Shown here: in pieces, positions 1-7,281 of the stretch
How the letters are laid out: each line of letters begins with the position of its first letter
Numbering within the stretch: the first letter of the stretch is position 1
From: TA-21 sp035620895
Lineage (GTDB): Archaea; Thermoproteota; Nitrososphaeria; Nitrososphaerales; Nitrososphaeraceae
NCBI GenBank assembly: GCA_035620895.1
Contig: DASPFY010000042.1
Location: 55,147-119,146 of the forward strand
Direction: 5' to 3'
Length of the DNA: 64,000 nt
The notes under the pieces: generated by a model
The model's database searches: none
Seen by the model: only the letters and a program-made list of their open reading frames with translations
Told to the model about the DNA's origin: nothing
Translations under genes and position numbers: made by a program

Positions 1-423
1 ACTTTTTCCAGAGTAAACATTAGTAAACGTTTTACCATCTTTAGATATTGATATTACAAATGAATTTACGCGCTCATTTCCCCTATGCCAGTTAATTTCC
101 ACACTGCAGACTACGTTCTCTTGGCCTAAATCGATCTGTATCCACGACCCTAGACCTAAGTTGGACCACCGTGTATTAACATTCTGATCAATCGCACGGG
201 ATGGTGGATGCCAAGGATCAGCTCCGCTGGCCGTGATTCCAGTGACTAAGAGTCTTGAACATGTATTAGACGAGCCAAATGGATCAGATTGTGCATATGT
301 ATGAAAAGATTGAACAAAGGAACTCGTGAAAATAAGAAATAGAAATGTAATAAGAAAAATACCAAGTTTCAATTGATTGCTTCTCCATGTACTAAAAGAA
401 GCAAATTTAGGTAAATTAATCAC
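1..423 (-). CDS. Secreted discoidin (F5/8 type C) domain protein, N-terminal part
   Basis: The reading frame runs off the left edge, so only the first 141 codons are visible. A GTG start at 423 is the most upstream candidate (an in-frame stop lies 21 bases before it); a TTG at 372 is an alternative. The start of the protein is a signal peptide: basic residues, a hydrophobic run rich in Phe, Leu and Ile, then a cleavage-like TYAQ. After it comes a discoidin fold with ATRW-like elements (NTRWSN), SWIQIDLG and a VxSxxxDGKTFTNVYSG strand. The same domain occurs inside the large protein at 60.8-63.6 kb (SWISADLG, STDGSTFTNVFSG). Discoidin domains bind sugars or surfaces; an extracellular adhesive role is inferred. 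Confidence 0.8.
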   Translation of the reverse strand, partial: MINLPKFASFSTWRSNQLKLGIFLITFLFLIFTSSFVQSFHTYAQSDPFGSSNTCSRLLVTGITASGADPWHPPSRAIDQNVNTRWSNLGLGSWIQIDLGQENVVCSVEINWHRGNERVNSFVISISKDGKTFTNVYSGKS

Positions 424-659
424 GATTATTTGATATGCTATTTAATTTTTATTGACTGATTATTACATTTTTTCAATTTATACCAATCTAAATTCTATCG
501 TGACATGCTAATAGTATTGGGGCGTAGCTACACCACAGTGTATGTGAAATGAATTGCTGTATAAACTAGAATTAATATTATTTAGTTCGTGTTGACAGAG
601 CTATGTGAATTAGGCAAATGTATCGTGCAAATAATTATGAGTCTCATTTTCGATACAAA

Positions 660-926
660 TTACCAGTAAGCACTCTCACTAAGTTCACTTGTAGTACTCT
701 TTTTTTCAACAGCGAGATATTCTTTAATGCCTTCGAGATTCCTAAATATACCTTCAGATGCAAATAATGCTGGGGCCCTTGTGGTCGGTAGGTCCACACA
801 GCAATTTTCTTCAAATTTTCTTATGTGATATTCAACAAATTCGATCCTGTTGTTTTCCAAAAGTTCTTTAGCAAGCCGGGAATTCTCTGTGTCATCAATC
901 AACAGAACAGGTTTGCGAATAACCAC
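660..926 (-). CDS. Glutaredoxin-like protein lacking the active-site cysteines
   Basis: An 88-residue thioredoxin-fold protein with a GTG start. The pattern is that of glutaredoxins: a first strand (PVLLIDD), a helix (RLAKELLENN), a second strand, the cis-proline loop TTRAPAL and the terminal segment GIFRNLEGIKEYL. Where a glutaredoxin has CPYC, this protein has ENSRLA, so no redox cysteine pair is present. The only cysteines are an adjacent Cys-Cys at residues 42-43, away from the normal active site. A classical thiol-disulfide role is therefore unlikely; a binding or scaffold role is inference. It stands alone, with no obvious operon partner. Confidence 0.65.
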   Translation of the reverse strand: MVIRKPVLLIDDTENSRLAKELLENNRIEFVEYHIRKFEENCCVDLPTTRAPALFASEGIFRNLEGIKEYLAVEKKSTTSELSESAYW

Positions 927-1281
927 AACTCCAATATCTGTATGGATCTATTTAATTTCAATTATCATATGATGTGTTGCAATCATGGTTTGACGAATTC
1001 GACCTAAAGCATAATGTCTACAAAAACTAGAAACAGGCAATATCTAATCTTATTTTATTTTATTGTATTTATTCGATATACAATGCACAAGAAAGATAAT
1101 AGCTATTAACAAGCTCTCCAATTGTTTCATAGTTACTATCTTATCAAGAATGAATTTCACCCGTGATTTCTCATAAATGTTACACTGTTAAAGAGACTTT
1201 GTAGGATCAAGAATTAATGAATTAGAAATAAATTGGCATGTAGCAGTAAAGAATTTAGAAGATAGATCCGAATTTAGAGCG
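927..1281. other. Intergenic region with an open extension of the helicase frame
   Basis: No separate gene is recognised here. The frame of the downstream helicase stays open from 1192 without an ATG, GTG or TTG, and its translation looks protein-like (for example INELEINWHVAVKNLEDRSE). Either the gene starts at a rare codon such as ATT at 1213, or an upstream start was lost. The remainder is AT-rich without notable repeats. Confidence 0.4.
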
Positions 1282-2592
1282 TTGACTGCTATCCTAAATC
1301 TCAAGTTCCCTTTTGAACTCAAGGATGATCAGCTGATGGCTGTCTATGCGTGGTTAAATAATAATTTTAAGGGTTCAATAATCTATAGTACTGGAACTGG
1401 AAAAACTGAAATTGCATTTGAATGTGCACGGAGATTGGCAGAAATAAATGATAACAATGATGTTGCATTATCTCCTAAATCTGAAGGTTATAGCAAACCA
1501 ATCCAAGAATTTAGGATTTTATTTCTTGTACCAAGAATTGTTCTTATTGAGCAGAATGTGAATCGTCTAATTAGCTACGGCGTGTCAAAAGAATCCATTG
1601 GCACATTTTTTGGCGAACAGAAAGACATAAGAGAAATTACTATCGGGACCTACCAGAGCGTTATAAATCATTTACACCTCATCAGAGATTCCGACATGAT
1701 AATTCTTGATGAAATACATTTGCTGAGTGAAACAGCCAAAGAATTTAGCAAAATATTTGATACAATAAAGGAAGATCCTACTAAAGCGTTATTGGGATTA
1801 ACTGCTACCATAAATGAGAATGATCCACGCTATAGAACAATAATTAGAACTTTACCTCCTGTTAAGAGATATATGATTAGAGACGCAGTATCTGACGGAA
1901 GATTGGCTAAACCACAGGTTGTTTCTATACCCGTTAGTTTTACGGAATCTGAAAAAAAAATCTATATCGAGACTACGAACAAGATATCTTTCTTATCACG
2001 GAAACTAGGAGCATTTGATCCAAAAAAAATTTCAATCTTCTTATTCAAAGGAGGATATAACGCAAAATTAGCAAAATTGTGGTTTGATAACGTTAGAAAA
2101 AGAAAAGAATTAATCAGCTCGGCTGAAAACAAAATGTTGTCTGCTGCAAATATAGTAAAAAATCATCCCTCAGAGCCGATAATGATATTTAGTGAGACTA
2201 TTGACTCAATAATTAAGTTAGAAAAAATATTAGAATCATATGGAATAGCATCTAGATCTATTCATAATAAGATACCCGTTACTCAAAGAAAGAAAATCTT
2301 AGAAAATTGGGGGAAAGAGTACTTTCCGTTGCTATCTGTTCATACGCTTGAGATCGGATATGACATACCTGATGTCAGAATAGCGATAATAATTTCAAAT
2401 AGCTCAAATTTTAATCAGGTAGCACAAAGAATTGGTAGAGTGATAAGAAAAACAAGCAAGAAAAACTACGCATTGATATATGTGATTTATATAAGAGACT
2501 CCAAAGACAGTAGCACTCTTAAAATGGTAAAGTCGACTATTGACTTTTCCGATAAAAATAACCAGCTAAAGCTGACATCATTTGGAACCTAA
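1282..2592 (+). CDS. SF2 DExH helicase, XPB/COG1061-like
   Basis: A 436-residue superfamily 2 ATPase. Motif I is STGTGKT around residues 36-42, motif II is DEIH at 143-146, motif III is GLTAT near 171-175. The second RecA lobe carries an IFSE strand, a motif V-like HTLEIGYDIPDV, and a motif VI QVAQRIGRVIRK whose arginines are retained. The order and motif VI resemble XPB and phage/restriction-type COG1061 helicases more than DEAD-box RNA helicases. It probably unwinds or translocates on duplex nucleic acid. The listed start is TTG, but the frame continues upstream (see the preceding region). It converges with a second XPB-like helicase at 2646-4007. Confidence 0.8.
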   Translation: MTAILNLKFPFELKDDQLMAVYAWLNNNFKGSIIYSTGTGKTEIAFECARRLAEINDNNDVALSPKSEGYSKPIQEFRILFLVPRIVLIEQNVNRLISYGVSKESIGTFFGEQKDIREITIGTYQSVINHLHLIRDSDMIILDEIHLLSETAKEFSKIFDTIKEDPTKALLGLTATINENDPRYRTIIRTLPPVKRYMIRDAVSDGRLAKPQVVSIPVSFTESEKKIYIETTNKISFLSRKLGAFDPKKISIFLFKGGYNAKLAKLWFDNVRKRKELISSAENKMLSAANIVKNHPSEPIMIFSETIDSIIKLEKILESYGIASRSIHNKIPVTQRKKILENWGKEYFPLLSVHTLEIGYDIPDVRIAIIISNSSNFNQVAQRIGRVIRKTSKKNYALIYVIYIRDSKDSSTLKMVKSTIDFSDKNNQLKLTSFGT

Positions 2593-2645
2593 TATAAGGT
2601 TATATTTCGGAACAAAATTACAAATCAAGAACAAGATATGTAAAT

Positions 2646-4007
2646 TTATTTCAGCAAATTTCTATGTCTTCTTTCACTAGTTAAAGTTTCTGATGTACCA
2701 CTTGATACAATCTCAATTAATCTTGCTTGTTTATTATTATTCTTTGGTCTCAATAGTCTTCCCAATCTTTGTATAAACTCTCTACTACTACCAGTCCCAC
2801 TAACCAAAATCCCCAGTTGTGCATCAGGAACATCGATTCCTTCATCCAATACTTTTGAGGTAACAATTGCCTTATATCTACCGTCCTTAAAACCGCTAAG
2901 GACGTCTTCTCTTTCCTCTTTTGTAGACTTGTATGTAATAAACGGGATAAGAAAATCATTTGATATTTCATATACCTGTTTGTTATGCTGTGTAAAGATT
3001 ATTGTTTTGATATCTCTATTTTCATATAATATTTTCGCAATTTCATTCATTTTAGATCTGCTATTGAGGGCTATGTCAATTGCTTTGTTTCTTGCTACAA
3101 GGGCGCGTCTGGCAATATTGTTTCTTGATGAGATCATGATTAATCGTTTGAAGGAGTTATATGAATTCATATTCAATCCAATTTTTTTTAGACATGTGTG
3201 ATATATGACCATATTTTCCTTATATTTCAGATATTCTTCTTTTGACATGTATGTATGTTTTCTTTCTATAGTATAGTTTGCTAGATAATTATTTTTGGCA
3301 AGCTCATCTGCAGAAATTCGAAATGTGGATTTTCCAATCAAATATGGAAAATCCTCTTCCAAATGATCTTCTCGTTCTATAGTAGCTGTTAAACCTAATC
3401 TGTAAGGCGCTACGAATGTTTCTGCAATTAGTCTATATGATGGTGCTGGCAAATGATGAACCTCGTCAAATACTATTAAGAGGAACTTGTTCCCGATCGA
3501 TTGTGCTTTAATATACGCTGAATCATAAGTCGATACGGTAATTGCTTGAATATTCTCGGTACCTCCACCGATATTTCCTATTTCCATATTGAAACTTTGT
3601 GAGAGAATTTTGGTCCACTGTTTGATAAGATCAAGTGTAGGGACGATGATCAGTGTTGGAGAATTAACCATTTCAATAATTTTTAAACCAACTATGGTTT
3701 TTCCCGCTCCTGTAGGAAGAACTATAGATCCCGTTTTTTCTTTAAGCCAATGTTCTATTGCTTCTTTTTGATAATCGCGTAGCTTGACCTTAATTTTTGG
3801 AAGATGTCCAAGAGGTAACAAATCTAACACATTGTCCTCATATTTTATGTTCTTTTCCTCGAGATATTGGGTTATTTTTTTATAGTTTTTGCCAAATGAA
3901 CACAAGGAATTCGTCCTTGAATCTATTGTTGAGTAAGGTAAATTCTCAATTCCCTTTATCAGTATTATTCCTCTATGATATTCTAATGTAACCGATTTCG
4001 AACTCAA
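2646..4007 (-). CDS. xpb: XPB-type DNA repair/transcription helicase
   Basis: A 453-residue SF2 helicase starting at TTG. An N-terminal damage-recognition-like domain (about residues 1-75) precedes the helicase core: LRDYQ at 77-81, motif I PTGAGKT at 98-104, motif II DEVH at 181-184, and TATIERED near 207-214. The latter contains the Arg-Glu-Asp (RED) motif at 212-214, typical of XPB. Motif VI reads EFIQRLGRLLRP. Archaeal XPB is a 3'-5' helicase linked to nucleotide excision repair and often sits beside the nuclease gene bax1; no bax1-like gene is next to it here. Length matches archaeal XPB. Confidence 0.88.
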   Translation of the reverse strand: MSSKSVTLEYHRGIILIKGIENLPYSTIDSRTNSLCSFGKNYKKITQYLEEKNIKYEDNVLDLLPLGHLPKIKVKLRDYQKEAIEHWLKEKTGSIVLPTGAGKTIVGLKIIEMVNSPTLIIVPTLDLIKQWTKILSQSFNMEIGNIGGGTENIQAITVSTYDSAYIKAQSIGNKFLLIVFDEVHHLPAPSYRLIAETFVAPYRLGLTATIEREDHLEEDFPYLIGKSTFRISADELAKNNYLANYTIERKHTYMSKEEYLKYKENMVIYHTCLKKIGLNMNSYNSFKRLIMISSRNNIARRALVARNKAIDIALNSRSKMNEIAKILYENRDIKTIIFTQHNKQVYEISNDFLIPFITYKSTKEEREDVLSGFKDGRYKAIVTSKVLDEGIDVPDAQLGILVSGTGSSREFIQRLGRLLRPKNNNKQARLIEIVSSGTSETLTSERRHRNLLK

Positions 4008-4179
4008 TTAGTTGATTTCTAATTAATGATCATTTTTAAATCATGTCAGATAGACAAATGGGAACTACGATGATTGTCTCATACATGTTTACGTGTAGTG
4101 TGTCTGATTCTCCATAATATTCTAGTTGTCGGATAAAATCAATATAATTCAGAACTGCTGCACAGTAGTTATCAGGAAC

Positions 4180-4428
4180 TCAAATCCACATAGATGGATC
4201 ACTACTGAAAACCGTTGTTCTCTGATATAGATCTATTTCAATATTGATTTTTTCACGAAGAATCTTGTTCGAATCTATCATTTCCATGTTCGTTCGAGAT
4301 TTATCCTTATTTGTATCTCCCATGATTGCCTCATCTCTCTCTTTATTACTCCCGAAATTCCTCAGAAAATCTCTCAATTCCCCAGCCAAATCTGGTTGAT
4401 TTTCCAACTGATCTACTTTTGAACTCAT
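4180..4428 (-). CDS. Small hypothetical acidic/charged protein
   Basis: An 82-residue protein with an ATG start, not recognised. It is hydrophilic with many Asp, Glu, Lys and Asn residues, no cysteine, no signal peptide and no membrane segment. A predicted helix (ELRDFLRNFGSNKERDE) is followed by a second helical stretch (NKILREKINIEIDLYQR). It sits in the same orientation as the XPB gene but more than 170 bases upstream of it. A cytoplasmic accessory or DNA-associated role is possible but nothing in the sequence shows it. Confidence 0.5.
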   Translation of the reverse strand: MSSKVDQLENQPDLAGELRDFLRNFGSNKERDEAIMGDTNKDKSRTNMEMIDSNKILREKINIEIDLYQRTTVFSSDPSMWI

Positions 4429-4686
4429 CGTATTATAAAATACTTGATATGCTAATAATGATCAATAGTTAAAACTATTTGTCAAAGGGAGCAATGAAAT
4501 TGAATTAGTTGATATTTCCTTTCAAGTATGATCAAATTGTGTTGCATTTGCGAATCGTATTAACTCTGATACAATTTTATCCTCAATGGTATCATAATAT
4601 AGTGAATAGATTCTATAATAATTTTTTCATGATGCGAAGTACGATAATTTAAGTAAGTTTCAATATTAAGGAATAGCATAAAGGAC

Positions 4687-5259
4687 ATGGGCATTTCTAA
4701 CGATTCAATCGATCGGATAAAATTAGAGGTTATCAATTGCAAATTATGCAACCTGTGTATAAATAGAACTAATGCGGTTCCTGGCGACGGTAATCCTAAA
4801 GCAACCATCATGTTTATTGGAGAAGCACCTGGAAGGAACGAAGATGAGAAAGGCAAACCATTTGTAGGAATGGCGGGAAAAATCCTTGATGAAGCTTTAG
4901 CCAAAGTAGGACTAGAAAGATCAAGAATTTATATAACTAATATCGTAAAATGTAGACCACCGAGCAATAGAGTTCCAACGGAAGAGGAGAGATGTGTTTG
5001 TAAGAGTTATCTTGAAAGAGAAATCTCAGTTGTTTCTCCCGAGATTATTTGCATATTAGGTAGAACGGCCTATCAATCATTACTTGGCGGCAGTTCAATA
5101 CTTGGAAATCGTGGCAAATTCATTCAAAAAGATAACAGGCTCTATTTTATTACGGTACATCCAGCAGCTATTATATACAATAATAAACTTCGGAATGTTC
5201 TAGAAAATGACATGCAAACATTAGTTATGGAATGTAGACGATTGCAAATTCCCATATAG
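4687..5259 (+). CDS. udg: Family 4 uracil-DNA glycosylase
   Basis: A 190-residue enzyme that removes uracil from DNA at the start of base excision repair. The Fe-S cluster ligands of family 4 are visible: Cys18 and Cys21 (CKLC), then Cys89 and Cys105 separated by 15 residues. Motif 1 is GEAPG at 45-49 followed by DEKGKPFVGMAG, and motif 2 is HPAA at 158-161. Length and motif spacing match the thermostable archaeal/bacterial UDGa group. Uracil repair matters for archaea because their family B polymerases stall at uracil. It is monocistronic, and the next gene is convergent. Confidence 0.93.
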   Translation: MGISNDSIDRIKLEVINCKLCNLCINRTNAVPGDGNPKATIMFIGEAPGRNEDEKGKPFVGMAGKILDEALAKVGLERSRIYITNIVKCRPPSNRVPTEEERCVCKSYLEREISVVSPEIICILGRTAYQSLLGGSSILGNRGKFIQKDNRLYFITVHPAAIIYNNKLRNVLENDMQTLVMECRRLQIPI

Positions 5260-5291
5260 CATGAAAAAAATACACTTGAAGCTTATTTCAT

Positions 5292-5726
5292 TCAGGTATT
5301 TTCAGCTCTTGCCTTTAGAGCTTTATTCATCCTAACGAAACTTTCCCTGAGATCTTGATCTAACTTGTTCCCAACTAAACTCACACCCAACCCTTTGAAC
5401 ACTTCTTTGTGTAGGAATGAAACTTTATTGTCGTTGGATTTTTCAATGACAAAAATGCGTTCACCTTCGAAAATACCAGGTAAAAATGACTTACCCTTCC
5501 ATCTAAGCTCTCTGTTTATTTCACATTTAGTTATAATTGGAAAGTAGGTTCTTTGTTTTCCACTGATAGTCATAATGTTGACTTCAATTTTAGATCCTAA
5601 AATCGCATTTCCCACTACCTTTATCATGAAAGGATTCCACAATTCGTATTCTCTAAAATTAGTAAGAATGCCCCAAATCTTATCAGGATTAGAATCTACC
5701 ATGATGTGCGTTTCTATTGTTTTCAA
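5292..5726 (-). CDS. SRPBCC (START-like) ligand-binding protein
   Basis: A 144-residue protein with the helix-grip fold signature: an N-terminal strand (TIETHIMVDSNP), KIWGILTNFREYELWNPF (the common VW..L.DF..Y..WNP motif), a long central sheet and a C-terminal helix. Such proteins bind hydrophobic small molecules in a cavity; a few act as cyclases. The C-terminal strand and helix (KVSFLHKEVFKGLGV, then ESFVRMNKALKARAE) agree with the polyketide-cyclase-like branch. No catalytic residues can be assigned and the ligand is unknown. Confidence 0.75.
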   Translation of the reverse strand: MKTIETHIMVDSNPDKIWGILTNFREYELWNPFMIKVVGNAILGSKIEVNIMTISGKQRTYFPIITKCEINRELRWKGKSFLPGIFEGERIFVIEKSNDNKVSFLHKEVFKGLGVSLVGNKLDQDLRESFVRMNKALKARAENT

Positions 5727-5935
5727 TTAGTCCAATGAGTAATCTTTGAGTCTTAATAATGAACTTTTTGATTCACTGAAAATTACATTCAAGAATCTAC
5801 ATCGGAAAGATAATAATTTTTTTTCTGACTCTGTACTTGATGTACTTGAATAGTATGCTGAATGTAAATATAATTAATTGAAACTAATTAATTAAAGGTA
5901 GTCTATTCAATATTTGATTCTCAGAGGATCTATAA

Positions 5936-6331
5936 ATGGAAATAATTTGTGATACCAGTTTTCTCATTGAACTGGTTTCGAATCCAATCAAATGCTTGGA
6001 CAAGGTTGAAAACGAAATTGGCAAATTAAAATTTATTGTACCCACATTCGTTCTTGATGAACTAGATTTAATTGAAAAAAAGTCGGGGCCCAAGAAATCA
6101 TTGATCGCAAGTACTGCAATTCGTATATCTAAATTGAAATTTGAGATCAAAGATATTGGAAAGTCAAAAAATGTGGATAAAGATATTCTTAATTACGCAA
6201 CCAGGAACAAAAGATTTGGTGTGGCCACGCTGGATGGTAAACTATTGAGCCGACTTAAAATGGCTGAAGTAACAACAATAACACTCTCCAAAAATAAAAT
6301 GATGATAGCTAATCGAAATTTTGAAGGGTAG
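5936..6331 (+). CDS. PIN-domain ribonuclease, FCF1-like
   Basis: A 131-residue stand-alone PIN domain. The acidic residues expected at the metal site are present: Asp6 in CDTSF, Glu in VLDELDLIE, Asp in DKDILNYA and Asp in VATLDGKLLSRL. The last segment resembles the FCF1/Utp24 and archaeal VapC9 branch used in rRNA processing more than toxin PIN domains. No antitoxin gene is adjacent, and the next gene, 31 bases downstream, encodes a metal-dependent hydrolase. Role in RNA maturation is inferred from family. Confidence 0.8.
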   Translation: MEIICDTSFLIELVSNPIKCLDKVENEIGKLKFIVPTFVLDELDLIEKKSGPKKSLIASTAIRISKLKFEIKDIGKSKNVDKDILNYATRNKRFGVATLDGKLLSRLKMAEVTTITLSKNKMMIANRNFEG

Positions 6332-6362
6332 CTTTAAATCGGCAATCTATATCTAATTATGC

Positions 6363-7016
6363 ATGTTCGAGTACAAAAATATTGGTTTAATATGGACCGG
6401 ACATGCTGGGTTCAAGATCATATATGAAAGTAAGAAAGTGTACATCGATCCTTACAAATTAAGCAAAAAACACGAGCACATGTCTGACGCCGATATTGTA
6501 CTTGTTACCCACAATCATTTTGATCATTTATCAATAGAAGATTTAAAAAATATAATTAATGAAAGAACGGTTATTGTTTCTGCTCAGGAGTGCCTATCAC
6601 AACTGAAGGCGCTAAATGTGAAAAAATTAATTGGCATTGATCCTCGCGATAGTGTGAAAGTCGAAGATTTGAAAATAGAAACGGTTCCGGCATACAATGT
6701 TGATAAGGAATTTCATCCAAAGAATGATAAGAAAATCGGATTCATTATAGATTTTGGTAATGATCGATTGTACCACATTGGGGATTCCGATATCATCCCA
6801 GAAATGAAAGATACAAACCCAACTATTGCACTAGTACCTGTTTCCGGAACTTATGTTATGACTGCCGAGGAAGCATCAAAGGCAATAAATGAATTGATTA
6901 ACCCAAAAATTGCAATTCCAATGCATTATGGTACAATTGTAGGTAATAAAAAAGATGCGATACGATTCTCAGAACTGGTCACAGTATGTAAAACAGAGAT
7001 TTTAGAGTCAGAATAA
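6363..7016 (+). CDS. Metallo-beta-lactamase-fold hydrolase, UPF0173-like
   Basis: A 217-residue metal-dependent hydrolase. The metal-binding signature THNHFDH lies near residues 49-55, followed by HIGDSD near 138-143 and the terminal PMHYGT near 184-189. The start GHAGFKI and size match the UPF0173 group within the metallo-beta-lactamase superfamily, whose substrate is generally unknown. It follows the PIN-domain gene closely in the same direction, so the two may be co-transcribed and could both act on nucleic acid, but that is only suggested by context. Confidence 0.85.
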   Translation: MFEYKNIGLIWTGHAGFKIIYESKKVYIDPYKLSKKHEHMSDADIVLVTHNHFDHLSIEDLKNIINERTVIVSAQECLSQLKALNVKKLIGIDPRDSVKVEDLKIETVPAYNVDKEFHPKNDKKIGFIIDFGNDRLYHIGDSDIIPEMKDTNPTIALVPVSGTYVMTAEEASKAINELINPKIAIPMHYGTIVGNKKDAIRFSELVTVCKTEILESE

Positions 7017-7040
7017 CCAAATTTTTTTTCAAAAATTAAA

Positions 7041-7050
7041 ACTTATATAC
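7041..7050 (+). promoter_or_regulatory. TATA box for the lysine-rich peptide gene
   Basis: The sequence acttatatac, preceded by a purine-rich BRE-like aaaaatt stretch, lies 27-36 bases before the ATG at 7077. That distance fits a leaderless or nearly leaderless archaeal transcript. Confidence 0.65.
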
Positions 7051-7076
7051 GATCTGTTTTCCTAATATCATTGCAA

Positions 7077-7139
7077 ATGGCAGCTAAAAAGAAATCGAAG
7101 TCTGCTAAGAAAGGAACTAAATCAAAATCAAAGAGGTAA
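7077..7139 (+). CDS. Lysine/serine-rich 20-residue peptide
   Basis: An ATG-started open frame of 20 codons ending in TAA. The peptide starts MAAKKKSKSAKK and has nine Lys, four Ser and one Arg, no acidic residue and no hydrophobic stretch. It resembles a free histone tail or the basic tail of a ribosomal or DNA-binding protein. The case for a real gene is the strong TATA box at the right distance, an ATG start and a pyrimidine-rich terminator-like stretch directly after (about 7150-7190). It could instead be a leader or an RNA gene; function is unknown. Confidence 0.5.
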   Translation: MAAKKKSKSAKKGTKSKSKR

Positions 7140-7149
7140 TACTTTCGCA

Positions 7150-7192
7150 GTCACTATTCCCTCTTAATTCCCCCCCTTCTTTTGTTAGCAAC
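7150..7192 (+). terminator. Pyrimidine-rich terminator-like stretch
   Basis: C/T-rich sequence including a run of seven C residues and TTCTTTT follows the lysine-rich peptide gene. Archaeal termination commonly uses T-rich tracts on the non-template strand. Confidence 0.4.
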
Positions 7193-7281
7193 ATAATGAA
7201 AAAAAATTTTAGGAAAATATTTTACCATAGGTTTTTTAGAAAATATACTCTTGAGATTGTTTCCAGTACGTTAAAAAATGA

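Noticed and set aside
825..1007. 60-residue plus-strand frame
   Set aside because: It overlaps the glutaredoxin-like gene in antisense and has no domain or promoter.
1021..1165. Minus-strand frame of about 36 codons with a hydrophobic middle
   Set aside because: GTG start, no family, no clear promoter; could be chance in AT-rich DNA.
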